Below the pieces are notes generated by a model that was given only the letters and a program-made list of their open reading frames with translations, had not been told where the DNA came from and searched no databases. A stretch of DNA of 64,000 nt, taken from contig OZ244850.1 in NCBI GenBank assembly GCA_965220895.1, positions 124,001 through 188,000 on the forward strand, written 5' to 3'. Made by a program: the position numbers and the translations under genes. Origin of the DNA: WTFY01 sp965220895. GTDB lineage: Bacteria; Pseudomonadota; Gammaproteobacteria; UBA4575. Below are positions 41,071 to 50,199 of the stretch, one piece after another (the first letter of the stretch is position 1; each line of letters opens with the position of its first letter).

Positions 41071-43353
41071 TTATACCGGCGGCGGTGCAATGACTTCCCG
41101 GCTGCCATTGGACAGGACAGCGCTGACAACACCACTGTTTTCCATCTCTTCTATGATTCTTGCCGCACGGTTGTAGCCGATTTTCAGTCTTCGCTGCAGA
41201 TAGGAAATCGAGGCCTTGCGCGTTTCCGTGACGATGGCGATCGCCTCATCGTAAAGCGGGTCCAGTTCACCCTCCTGGCTGTCTAGCGGTTCCAGCCCGG
41301 GTATCGCATCCCTGCCATCCTCGGGGTCCCGGGTGACTTCATTCAGGTATGCAGGAGTCCCTTTCTGTTTCAGGAAGGCAACGACCTTATGGACCTCCTC
41401 ATCGGAGACAAATGCGCCGTGGATGCGGTCCGGCAGGGAGGTTCCCGGAGGCAAGTACAGCATGTCGCCATGGCCGAGCAGCTGCTCGGCACCCATCTGG
41501 TCGAGGATGGTTCGCGAATCCACCTTCGAAGAGACCTGAAAGGCGACCCTTGAGGGAATGTTTGCCTTGATCAGGCCGGTAATGACATCCACCGAGGGAC
41601 GCTGTGTAGCCAGAATGAGATGAATGCCGGCGGCCCTGGCTTTTTGTGCAATTCGCGCAATCAGCTCTTCGACTTTCTTGCCCACCACCATCATCATGTC
41701 CGCCAGCTCATCAACGATGATGACGATGCTCGGCAATGGATTCAGCGTCTCGACCGGGTCGTCCTGCGGCACACCATCCTCGGGGTGACCGGTAAATGGA
41801 TCGGAAATCGGTTCGCCCTTGTCGATGGCCTGCTTCACCTTCGTGTTGAAACTCTGGATGCTGCGGACCCCGAGTGCCGACATCAATTGGTAGCGTCTTT
41901 CCATCTCGGCCACGCACCAGCGCAATGCATTGGCGGCCTCCCTCAAATCGGTGACGACGGGTGAAAGCAGGTGCGGGATACCTTCGTATACGGCAAATTC
42001 CAGAATTTTGGGATCGATCAGGATGATCCGTACCTGCTGTGGCGTGGCTTTGTACAGTATGCTCAGCAGCATGGCGTTCAAGGCCACCGATTTACCGGAT
42101 CCGGTCGTGCCTGCGACCAGCAGATGAGGCATTTTCGCAAGGTCCACGACGATCGGGCGGCCGCTGATGTCCTTGCCCAGGGCCAGGGTCAGGATGGATG
42201 ACGATTCATCGTAGGTTTCGGAGCGCAAGATGTCGCTGAGTACCACCAGCTCCCGGTATTCATTGGGGATCTCAAGTCCAACGTGAGATTTACCCGGAAT
42301 GACCTCGACGATGCGCACGCTCACCACCGAGAGTGCGCGGGCAAGATCCTTGGCCAGGTTCGAGACCTTGCTCACCTTGATGCCCGCGGCAAGCTGCAGT
42401 TCAAAGCGGGTAATGACGGGGCCCGGATGGACCTCGACCACGGCCGCATCAATACCGAAGTCCAGCAGTTTCAGTTCGACCTGGCGCGACATGGCCTCCA
42501 GTGCATCGTCTGAATAGCCCCTCACATCATCGGCAACGTTGTCCAGCATGGAGGTCGGGGGCAAAGCCGTCTCCACCGAATCAAACAACGGGATCTGGCG
42601 CTCCCGTTCGGCCCGCACGCTGGGCGTGATTTCTTCCACGGTAGGCTCGATTCGGGGTGGTGATTTCTGGATCTTCACCTTCTTGGCCTTGACGACCTTT
42701 TCGCGAGCCGTTCTTGCCTGCTTGCCCAGGTGCCTCTCTTTCAGCAGGCTGATTAGCCTCCAAAGCCACGAGCTGATCTTCAGGATGCATTTGCCGGTCA
42801 TATCCAGCAGCCACAGCAAGGAGAAATGCGAGAACACGGTGATGCCGGCGAAGAACAAGGCCAGGAGCAGCAAGGTGGCGCCGACATAGTTGAAAACCGC
42901 CAGAAATCCCGTGCCTACCATATCGCCCAGGACACCCCCCGCGGTGCCCGGAAGGAAAACCGGCTGAAAATGGAGTGTCGCCAGTCCGCACCCGGCCGCC
43001 AGCGTCAGCAAGAAGCCGGCCCAGCGCCATCCCAATGTACGGTAATCGATCACCTGTGTTTCGGTTCCCCCCCGGTACAGCAGCCACCCGCTGTAGGCCA
43101 CCATGACGGGTGCCAGGTAGGCCAGGTATCCGAACAGGAAGAAAAACAGGTCTGCGAACCAGGCGCCGGCTTTACCGCCAAGGTTGTTTGCGACCAGATC
43201 GAGACTGGCCTGGGTCCAGCGGGGGTCGGACGGGTGATACGTGAGCAGCGCCAGCATCAGGTAGGCGCCCAGCGCAACCAGTATCAGTAAAACGCTTTCG
43301 CGCAGTCCCCTAGGCAAAGAAGCCCGATCACCGGATTTCGATGGCTTTTTCAA
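41071..43353 (-). CDS. ftsK: DNA translocase FtsK
   Basis: FtsK pumps DNA at the septum during chromosome segregation and activates XerCD at dif. The 760-residue protein has four N-terminal membrane helices (about 20-180), a modest linker, the motor with Walker A VAGTTGSGKSVALN and Walker B IVIIVDELADMMM, and the gamma winged-helix domain near the end (SISYLQRRLKIGYNRAARII). The first in-frame start is TTG at 43353, just after an in-frame stop; its Shine-Dalgarno site is weak. It heads an ftsK-lolA-rarA group, divergent from trxB. Confidence 0.95.
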   Translation of the reverse strand: MKKPSKSGDRASLPRGLRESVLLILVALGAYLMLALLTYHPSDPRWTQASLDLVANNLGGKAGAWFADLFFFLFGYLAYLAPVMVAYSGWLLYRGGTETQVIDYRTLGWRWAGFLLTLAAGCGLATLHFQPVFLPGTAGGVLGDMVGTGFLAVFNYVGATLLLLALFFAGITVFSHFSLLWLLDMTGKCILKISSWLWRLISLLKERHLGKQARTAREKVVKAKKVKIQKSPPRIEPTVEEITPSVRAERERQIPLFDSVETALPPTSMLDNVADDVRGYSDDALEAMSRQVELKLLDFGIDAAVVEVHPGPVITRFELQLAAGIKVSKVSNLAKDLARALSVVSVRIVEVIPGKSHVGLEIPNEYRELVVLSDILRSETYDESSSILTLALGKDISGRPIVVDLAKMPHLLVAGTTGSGKSVALNAMLLSILYKATPQQVRIILIDPKILEFAVYEGIPHLLSPVVTDLREAANALRWCVAEMERRYQLMSALGVRSIQSFNTKVKQAIDKGEPISDPFTGHPEDGVPQDDPVETLNPLPSIVIIVDELADMMMVVGKKVEELIARIAQKARAAGIHLILATQRPSVDVITGLIKANIPSRVAFQVSSKVDSRTILDQMGAEQLLGHGDMLYLPPGTSLPDRIHGAFVSDEEVHKVVAFLKQKGTPAYLNEVTRDPEDGRDAIPGLEPLDSQEGELDPLYDEAIAIVTETRKASISYLQRRLKIGYNRAARIIEEMENSGVVSAVLSNGSREVIAPPPV

Positions 43354-43401
43354 TGCAGCTCACACCGAGTTGATCATCTATCCTTAAATTATCCGTTTAA
43401 G

Positions 43402-43433
43402 ATATTGAATTAACTAAAACTATAATTCAATAT
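43402..43433. promoter_or_regulatory. 10-bp inverted repeat with TATAAT between ftsK and trxB
   Basis: ATATTGAATT (43402-43411) and AATTCAATAT (43424-43433) are perfect reverse complements with a 12-base spacer. TATAAT (43421-43426) sits at the right-arm edge, oriented towards trxB. A T-run follows (43433-43437), so an RNA hairpin is an alternative. The region 43354-43626 is AT-rich and holds no gene. Confidence 0.4.
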
Positions 43434-43626
43434 TTTTGTATCATGAGATTTGCCCAAACCCCGCCACAGGGCTTTTATTGTACAGCAATAGCGCCTCAAC
43501 TCATGTAAAATTCGCCCCCATGGGCACAAGGGCGATGCCGCCGGTTCAACGTCCAGAGTATAGTAAATTCACCGGGTGGTTTCTTAGCCATCCGTCCAGT
43601 CAGCGCGTCACATAAAGGAACGGCGA

Positions 43627-44586
43627 ATGACCGAATCTCGACATTTCAGACTACTGATCCTGGGGTCCGGACCGGCGGGATACACCGCAGGTGTCTATGC
43701 CGCGCGGGCCAACCTGAATCCTGCGATCATCACCGGCCTGGAGCAAGGCGGCCAGCTGACCACGACGACCGATGTGGACAATTGGCCGGGAGATGTGGAG
43801 GGTTTGCAGGGGCCCGACCTGATGGACCGCATGCTGAGGCATGTCGAGCGCTACGGCACGGATGTCATCTTCGATCACATTCGTACCACGGACCTGTCGT
43901 CGCACCCTTTCACGTTGACCGGCGATATGGGGGCCTACACCTGTGATGCCCTGATCATTGCCACCGGTGCATCGGCAAAATATTTGGGGCTGCCTTCGGA
44001 AGATACCTATAAGGGAAAGGGAGTTTCGGCCTGTGCAACCTGCGACGGCTTCTTCTACAAGGCGAAAAAAGTCGCAGTCATTGGTGGTGGCAATACGGCT
44101 GCCGAGGAAGCCCTCTATCTGTCCAACATCGCAAGCGAGGTGATCCTGGTACACCGGCGAGATGCCCTGCGCAGTGAAAAAATCCTGCAGGACCAGCTGT
44201 TTGAAAGAGAGAACAGCGGCAATGTCTCGATCAAATGGAATTACACGCTGGATGAAATCCTGGGGGACGATACCGGGGTGACCGGGATGCGGATCAAAAG
44301 CACCATGGATGCCTCGACACAGGACATCGACCTGAGCGGTGTATTTATCGCTGTCGGGCACACTCCAAACACGGCCATCTTCGAAGGCCAGCTTGAAATG
44401 CAGGGTGGCTACATCAAGGTCAACAGCGGGCTGCATGGAAATGCAACTGCAACGAGCGTCCCGGGCGTATTTGCCGCCGGAGACGTGATGGATCATGTAT
44501 ACCGTCAGGCGGTCACTTCTGCAGGAACAGGCTGCATGGCAGCCCTGGATGCCGAAAAATACCTGGACAATCTGGCAAACGACTGA
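43627..44586 (+). CDS. trxB: Thioredoxin-disulfide reductase
   Basis: TrxB reduces thioredoxin with NADPH. The 319-residue protein has the FAD motif GSGPAGYTAG near residue 13, the redox CATCDGFF near 136-143 and the NADPH motif GGGNTAAEEA near 155, plus AAGDVMDHVYRQAVTSAGTG at the C-terminus. AAGGAA precedes the ATG at 43627. Confidence 0.96.
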   Translation: MTESRHFRLLILGSGPAGYTAGVYAARANLNPAIITGLEQGGQLTTTTDVDNWPGDVEGLQGPDLMDRMLRHVERYGTDVIFDHIRTTDLSSHPFTLTGDMGAYTCDALIIATGASAKYLGLPSEDTYKGKGVSACATCDGFFYKAKKVAVIGGGNTAAEEALYLSNIASEVILVHRRDALRSEKILQDQLFERENSGNVSIKWNYTLDEILGDDTGVTGMRIKSTMDASTQDIDLSGVFIAVGHTPNTAIFEGQLEMQGGYIKVNSGLHGNATATSVPGVFAAGDVMDHVYRQAVTSAGTGCMAALDAEKYLDNLAND

Positions 44587-44606
44587 AGCCGCCCTTTCAC
44601 TGCCCC

Positions 44607-45794
44607 TTGACTGTCCAGAATCCGATTTCCGCAAAGACCCGCTCGGCGTACACCTGCAGTTTCCTGAGCTCACTTGGAGCCATCCAGGATGCAGACTGGA
44701 ACCGCTTGCTGGTCGATAACGGCCCCTTTTTGAAACACGAGTTTCTGCATGCCCTGGAGCGCAACGGCTGCCTCGGGGAAAGATTCGGCTGGTATCCGCA
44801 TCATCTGGTCGTGCGCGATGAGAACAAGCAGGTCATTGCCGCCAGCCCGCTGTACGTCAAAACCAACTCCTATGGAGAGTTCGTGTTTGACTGGTCATGG
44901 GCATCCGCCTATGAACAGGTCGGGCTGGCCTACTATCCCAAATTCGTAGCCTCGGTACCCTACACGCCTGTGACGGGCCCTCGGCTGCTGATCCTGCCGG
45001 AAATGGCCGCGCAGCAAAAAAACAAAATTGCAGCGGCCATGATCGATGCCACCATTAGGGAAGCGCAGAGGCTCGACATGTCGAGCATGCACTGGCTGTT
45101 CAACCTGGCCGAGGAGTGCAAATTCTACAAGCAGAACAACCTGGTGTTGCGCCTCGGGTGCCAGTACCACTGGCACAATCGGAATTACAGGTGCTTTGAC
45201 GATTTCCTGCAAGACCTGGTATCCCGGAAAAGGAAAAAGATCCGGCGTGAAAGGCGTTTCGTACAAGATCAGCAAATCCGCATCCGGCGCCTTCACGGCT
45301 CGGAACTGGACGATGCATTATGGCAGCAGGTGCACGACTTTTACGCAAGCACCTTTCACCGGAAACACAGCCTGCCCACGCTCAGCCTCGGATTTTTCAA
45401 GGAACTCGGAACCAGGATGGGGGCACAGGTCCTGCTGGTGCTGGCCTTCCACAACGAAAAGCTGATTGCATGTGCGATCAATTTTCTCGATGATGACACG
45501 CTATACGGGAGATTCTGGGGATGTCTGAAACAATTTCATGGGCTGCATTTTGAGACTTGCTACTACCAGGGCATCGAATACGCCATCGAACGCCAGCTCT
45601 CCTCTTTTGAGCCGGGCGCCCAGGGCGAATACAAAATCAGTCGAGGCTTTTTGCCGACCCGGACCTGGTCCGCACACTGGATCTCGGATTCACGCCTGAG
45701 AGCTGCAATCGGGGATTTTTGCCGGCGTGAAGAGCGTTTCATGCAGCAGGAATGCAAAGAACTGATGGCATCATCTCCCTACAGGATTAACTAA
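44607..45794 (+). CDS. COG3146-like (DUF482) predicted N-acyltransferase
   Basis: The 395-residue protein belongs to the GNAT-like family that includes predicted peptidoglycan/lipid acyltransferases. Its segments PFLKHEFLHALERNGCLG, VFDWSWASAYEQVGLAYYPK and FYASTFHRKHSLPTLS are characteristic. The function is not established to my knowledge. The start is uncertain: TTG at 44607, which gives the full length, has no clear Shine-Dalgarno site. It lies between trxB and aat on the plus strand and may share their transcript. Confidence 0.75.
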   Translation: MTVQNPISAKTRSAYTCSFLSSLGAIQDADWNRLLVDNGPFLKHEFLHALERNGCLGERFGWYPHHLVVRDENKQVIAASPLYVKTNSYGEFVFDWSWASAYEQVGLAYYPKFVASVPYTPVTGPRLLILPEMAAQQKNKIAAAMIDATIREAQRLDMSSMHWLFNLAEECKFYKQNNLVLRLGCQYHWHNRNYRCFDDFLQDLVSRKRKKIRRERRFVQDQQIRIRRLHGSELDDALWQQVHDFYASTFHRKHSLPTLSLGFFKELGTRMGAQVLLVLAFHNEKLIACAINFLDDDTLYGRFWGCLKQFHGLHFETCYYQGIEYAIERQLSSFEPGAQGEYKISRGFLPTRTWSAHWISDSRLRAAIGDFCRREERFMQQECKELMASSPYRIN

Positions 45795-45815
45795 AACGAT
45801 TTTCATTGTGATGAA

Positions 45816-46544
45816 GTGGACATACACTGGCTAGACCCCTCGAACGACCTCGCTCCATTTCCTGACGTAGAAAAAGCCCTGCAAAACCCCGACGGACTAC
45901 TCGCAGCGGGAGGAGACCTGAGCGCTACGCGGCTGCTGAATGCGTATCGCAAAGGGATTTTTCCCTGGTACGAAGAAGGCCAGCCGATCCTGTGGTGGTC
46001 ACCCAATCCGAGAGGCGTCCTCTACACGCGGCAGTTCAGGATTTCCTCCAGTCTGAGAAAAACCCTGCGCAAGCACGAGTGGACAGTAACCTTCGACGGT
46101 GATTTCAAAAAGACGGTTGCTGCCTGCGCCGCACCCCGGAGTTATGCAAGGGGCACGTGGATTACCGGCGAGATGACGGAAGCCTATACCGCCCTGTACC
46201 AGCTTGGCTACGCGCATTCCGTTGAACTGTGGGATTACCAGGAGCGGTTAATCGGTGGCGTGTACGGGGTCATAATTGGGAAAATGTTTTTTGGCGAGTC
46301 CATGTTCAGTTTCCAGACCAACGCCTCCAAAGTTGCCCTGGCCTACATGGTCAGTCACCTATATCGCTGGGGCTGCCCGTTACTGGATTGCCAGCTGCCC
46401 TCGACCCACCTGCTGAGTCTTGGGGCAAAAGCCATGCCAAGAAGGGAGTACATCCGCATCATGACACCCTTATGCGAGAAAGAGCAGGCCAATATCGCAT
46501 GGGAACTGGACACCCGCATCGATGTTGCGAACTGGAAGGTCTAG
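45816..46544 (+). CDS. aat: Leucyl/phenylalanyl-tRNA--protein transferase
   Basis: Aat adds Leu or Phe to the N-termini of proteins beginning with Lys or Arg, marking them for ClpAP (N-degron pathway). The 242-residue protein has WWSPNPRGVL near residue 60, GTWITGEMTEAY and the catalytic region GVYGVIIGKMFFGESMFS. It starts with GTG at 45816 (MDIHWLDPSNDLAPFPDVE). In many gammaproteobacteria aat is near trxB, as here. Confidence 0.93.
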   Translation: MDIHWLDPSNDLAPFPDVEKALQNPDGLLAAGGDLSATRLLNAYRKGIFPWYEEGQPILWWSPNPRGVLYTRQFRISSSLRKTLRKHEWTVTFDGDFKKTVAACAAPRSYARGTWITGEMTEAYTALYQLGYAHSVELWDYQERLIGGVYGVIIGKMFFGESMFSFQTNASKVALAYMVSHLYRWGCPLLDCQLPSTHLLSLGAKAMPRREYIRIMTPLCEKEQANIAWELDTRIDVANWKV

Positions 46545-46744
46545 CAGGGAATCATTTCAGAGGGCACAGCCCTCATTGAGTAACCTTCATGGGTTCACGG
46601 TACCTTCGGCTCGTGTGCGGATGAGTATCTGACAACAGAAACACGCGCTGCTAAAATCCCCCGAAACATGACTCGATGACTTGGGAGCGCACGAGACGAG
46701 CCACTGGATGCAGCTCAGGATGAATTGACCCGGGAATTTTTGCA

Positions 46745-47920
46745 ATGAAAATGAAACCCTCGCCCAGCGCCTATACCGAACATTACGTCTCGGCCCGGCT
46801 GCATGACCTCGAAACGGCGGACAACTACATTGAGCATACCCACACGGGTGACCCCATGCTGGACCCGGTCATGGAAGAAATCTCCACGCTTCCCCCCGAA
46901 GACCTGCACAGGTTTATCGGCGCCGGAATAGAACAGCAAACCGAGATTTTGCGCACTGCACCCCAGGCATTTCGCGACGCTTTTGACCACATTGACGAGC
47001 CTCCTTCCTGGCTCGACTACGAAGCCTTCAACCCGGCCATTCAGGCATTCTATACAAAGGCCACCGACATATTGCTTGCAATGGTCACCGGAGTGCTGAC
47101 CGAAGGCTTTTCGACGTTAATGAGCAAGCCATTCGGTATTACCGGCCGCATGCTGCAGGAAACCGATACGAGCATCCGGCAGCTGAAGCAGGTCAACCGC
47201 CACTTGCTGGAAATATTTTTTCCGGGTGGCCTGCTTAGAAAAGGCGACGGATGGAAGCTGTCCGTGCGCATCCGGTTTATCCATGCCCGGGTAAGACAGC
47301 TGATGAAGTCTGCTGAAGAGTGGAACACGCAGGCCTGGGGCGTGCCCATCAGCGCGGCACACATGGGGTTTTCAACGGCCTTGTTCTCGCACAGGCTGCT
47401 GGAGCACTCGACCGCAGTGGGAGCAAATTACAGCCAGGAGGAGAAAGACAGCATCTCCGAATTATGGCGCTACGTGGGTCACCTCATGGGTGTGCCTGAA
47501 ACGATCCTGTACACCACCCCGCAAGAAGCACGCAAGCTGTTCAAGATAGGCTTCAAGTGCGAGCCGCCCCCGGACGCCGATGCAGCGACCATTTCAAACA
47601 CCCTGATACAGTCCATACCTCTGGTCGCCGGGCTGACCGACCCGGATGAGCAGGAATCCATGAGGGACCTGGCATACCGTATTGCAAGAGCATTGATCGG
47701 CAACCATCTTGCCGATCAGCTGCATTTCCCGAAAAGCGCCAGTACGGGAGTGCTGTACATGTACCGGGCCAAGCAACTCAGCCTTCGACTCACAAAGGAT
47801 GTGCAGTTGATCAAGTCAGAGAATTTTCTCCAGCTGCTGAACGCTTCCCAGTACGATGAGATCGGGATGAGCTACAAGATGCCCGATCATGTACTTGCAT
47901 CTAAATCAAGCGAGTGGTGA
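46745..47920 (+). CDS. Oxygenase MpaB/Lcp-like family protein (DUF2236)
   Basis: The 391-residue protein resembles the MpaB/latex-clearing-protein family. It carries RFIHARVRQLM near residue 180, WGVPISAAHMGFSTALFSHR and a late RIARALIGNHLADQLHFP; the first two fit haem-binding helices in Lcp. Lcp enzymes cleave polyisoprene and MpaB cleaves a farnesyl chain, so an oxidative role on an isoprenoid or lipid is possible, but the substrate is unknown. No signal peptide was seen. It precedes a LolA-like and an outer-membrane protein gene, with gaps of about 160 and 5 bases. Confidence 0.7.
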   Translation: MKMKPSPSAYTEHYVSARLHDLETADNYIEHTHTGDPMLDPVMEEISTLPPEDLHRFIGAGIEQQTEILRTAPQAFRDAFDHIDEPPSWLDYEAFNPAIQAFYTKATDILLAMVTGVLTEGFSTLMSKPFGITGRMLQETDTSIRQLKQVNRHLLEIFFPGGLLRKGDGWKLSVRIRFIHARVRQLMKSAEEWNTQAWGVPISAAHMGFSTALFSHRLLEHSTAVGANYSQEEKDSISELWRYVGHLMGVPETILYTTPQEARKLFKIGFKCEPPPDADAATISNTLIQSIPLVAGLTDPDEQESMRDLAYRIARALIGNHLADQLHFPKSASTGVLYMYRAKQLSLRLTKDVQLIKSENFLQLLNASQYDEIGMSYKMPDHVLASKSSEW

Positions 47921-48079
47921 TGCGCCGCCGACCGCGAAAAGCGGGATCACCCTGATTGCGATGTTTCACGCCGTTATGCTACGGTCAGTACCTTGTTCAT
48001 GCCTCCCTGCGCTTCGCATGGTCGAAAACGACCGCCTTGCGCACAATGCAGCGCTGATCGTATTCCACTGGAGAAACCC

Positions 48080-48895
48080 ATGACCGGCATCCACCCTTCC
48101 CTGCGATCGGTTTTGTGGCTAGCCGTTCTGTCCTTGCTGGCCTTTTCCGATGTGCCCGTGCATTCAGAGGCCCTGACACCCGAGGAAATGGGCTTGAAGA
48201 TCGCGCGTGATACCCAGGCACGTGATCAGGGTTTTGGCAATCTCACGGCACAACAAACCATGATTCTGCGCAACAAGAAAGGACAAGAGAGCCTGCGCCA
48301 GCTTCGGGTGAAAGTGCTGGAGGTGCCTGAGGACGGTGACAAAAGCCTGTTTGTTTTTGACAATCCCCGCGACGTGCAAGGAACTGCGCTGCTGATCCAC
48401 GGTCACAAGGTTGCCCCGGACGATCAATGGCTCTACTTGCCTGCCTTGAAGCGTGTAAAACGCATCAGCTCCTCAAATCAGTCGGGTTCGTTCATGGGCA
48501 GCGAGTTTGCCTATGAAGACATGAGCAGCCCGGAACTGGAAAAATTCACGTATCGGTATCTGCGCGATGAGCCATGCGAAGATTTGACTTGCACGGTCAT
48601 GGAGCGGTTTCCGGTCAATAAGAAGTCGAGCTACAGCCGTCAAGTGATTTGGCAAGACAGGGAAGCTCTGCGTACATGGAAAATCGAGTACTACGACCGT
48701 AAAGACGCGCACCTGAAAACACTTACCCTGAGCGATCACAAGCTATACCTGGATCGTTACTGGCGCGCCGGCCAGATGACAATGGTCAATCACCTGACCG
48801 GGAAAAGTACCATAATCAACTGGGCGGATTACCAGTTCCAAACCGACCTTGATGATCGTGACTTCACGAAAACAGGATTGAGACGAGCACGTTAA
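48080..48895 (+). CDS. Outer-membrane lipoprotein-sorting-like (LolA-fold) periplasmic protein
   Basis: The product (271 aa) has a signal peptide up to about residue 30 and a LolA/LppX-like beta fold with YLPALKRVKRISSSNQSGSF, FMGSEFAYEDMSSPE and DRYWRAGQMTMVNHLTGK. Such proteins are usually next to MMPL/RND-type lipid exporters and carry hydrophobic cargo. No exporter is seen here. The ATG at 48080 follows CTGGAG. It is followed 4 bases later by a probable outer-membrane barrel, so the two form an operon. Confidence 0.8.
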   Translation: MTGIHPSLRSVLWLAVLSLLAFSDVPVHSEALTPEEMGLKIARDTQARDQGFGNLTAQQTMILRNKKGQESLRQLRVKVLEVPEDGDKSLFVFDNPRDVQGTALLIHGHKVAPDDQWLYLPALKRVKRISSSNQSGSFMGSEFAYEDMSSPELEKFTYRYLRDEPCEDLTCTVMERFPVNKKSSYSRQVIWQDREALRTWKIEYYDRKDAHLKTLTLSDHKLYLDRYWRAGQMTMVNHLTGKSTIINWADYQFQTDLDDRDFTKTGLRRAR

Positions 48896-48899
48896 GGTC

Positions 48900-50150
48900 G
48901 TGGCAGATCCCTGCACCATGATCCGGGCAGTCTGGCTTTTGACCATGGCCTTGACTGCACAGGTATGTGCAGGCAGTGAGGTGGACCCGGAGATTTTCGG
49001 GCAGATCAGGATCGAAAACCGCTGGTACCCCGAGAATCCTGCCTACTCAAGCCAGTCGGAACTTGCCAGCGGGATCGTTTTTGAACCAGAACTCTACCTT
49101 GAAAGCGTTCATGGCTGGAGCTTCACCATGGTGCCGTTCCTGCGCTATGACAACGCTGATCCCCACCGCAGCCATGCGGACTTGCGTGAGGCGTACTTCC
49201 TGCTGCTCGGTGAAATTGGAGACGGCGAGTGGGAACTGCGCCTTGGCTTGGATCGGGTGTTCTGGGGCGTAGTCGAGTCCAATCACCTGGTCGATATCAT
49301 CAACCAGACAGACCTGATCGAGCATCCGGATGAAGAAGTCGAGCTGGGCCAGCTCATGGCACACGCCACCTGGTCCGGGGATCTGGGGGTCGCCGAGGTA
49401 TTCATCCTCCCGCACCACCGGGAACGCACCTATCCGGGCCGCAATGGTCGCCTGCGCTCATCTCTCGTCGTCGATAACGACCACCCCTCCTACGAACATG
49501 GAGCCGAGGAATGGCATCTGGATTTTGCCGTCCGGTACAGCCAGAACTTCGGACCTTTCGATGTGGGAGTAAGCTATTTTGACGGCACCAGCCGGGACCC
49601 TCTCCTGCAGCCTCAGGCCAGCCGAAAGCGCGAGGGGGAGCTGGTGCTTGTCCCATACTATGAGCAGATACGCCAGTTCGGGATTGACGCACAGCTGACC
49701 ACCGACGAGTGGCTGTTCAAGCTCGAAGCCATTCATCGCTCCGACTCTCAAAACCTGCGTTTTGCAGCAGAGGATTATGTCGCATTCGTGATTGGTGCCG
49801 AGTACACGTTCTATTCCGTATTCGAGTCAGCCGCCGACTTTGGAATCCTAGGTGAGTGGTGTTACGACGAACGGGGCAAGGATGCAACGAATATTTTTGA
49901 CGACGACTTCCTCGTCGGCATACGGGTAGCCTTCAATGATGTCCAGAATACGGAGATATTCTCCAGCTTTCTGAAAGATTGGCACTATTCCACCAGCGCT
50001 TTCGTGATCGAGTTCAGCCGCCGTATCACCGATCAATGGTCAGCAGATCTCGAGCTTTTTTCACTGGTTAACGTAGAGCGAAAGGATGTCCAGCTGGACC
50101 CTGTTCGGCGGGACAGCTTTCTGGAATTTCGCCTGAACTACAACTTTTAG
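48900..50150 (+). CDS. Outer-membrane beta-barrel protein (DUF1302-like porin)
   Basis: The product (416 aa) has an N-terminal signal peptide (VWLLTMALTAQVCA). It alternates short amphipathic strands along its length, ends in a terminal Phe (FLEFRLNYNF) as barrel proteins do, and shows DRVFWGVVESNHLVDIINQTD, similar to DUF1302-type export porins. The first in-frame start is GTG at 48900; ATG at 48918 is an alternative. It is encoded just after the LolA-like gene and may receive its cargo. Confidence 0.65.
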   Translation: MADPCTMIRAVWLLTMALTAQVCAGSEVDPEIFGQIRIENRWYPENPAYSSQSELASGIVFEPELYLESVHGWSFTMVPFLRYDNADPHRSHADLREAYFLLLGEIGDGEWELRLGLDRVFWGVVESNHLVDIINQTDLIEHPDEEVELGQLMAHATWSGDLGVAEVFILPHHRERTYPGRNGRLRSSLVVDNDHPSYEHGAEEWHLDFAVRYSQNFGPFDVGVSYFDGTSRDPLLQPQASRKREGELVLVPYYEQIRQFGIDAQLTTDEWLFKLEAIHRSDSQNLRFAAEDYVAFVIGAEYTFYSVFESAADFGILGEWCYDERGKDATNIFDDDFLVGIRVAFNDVQNTEIFSSFLKDWHYSTSAFVIEFSRRITDQWSADLELFSLVNVERKDVQLDPVRRDSFLEFRLNYNF

Positions 50151-50199
50151 ACGGTTTGGCAGTTGACCTGGGCGTGCCAGGAATGCCCGCCCGACCGGC

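Noticed and set aside
43402..43433. FNR- or ArcA-type operator at the ftsK/trxB palindrome
   Set aside because: The arms do not contain the TTGAT-N4-ATCAA pattern and the spacer is too long.
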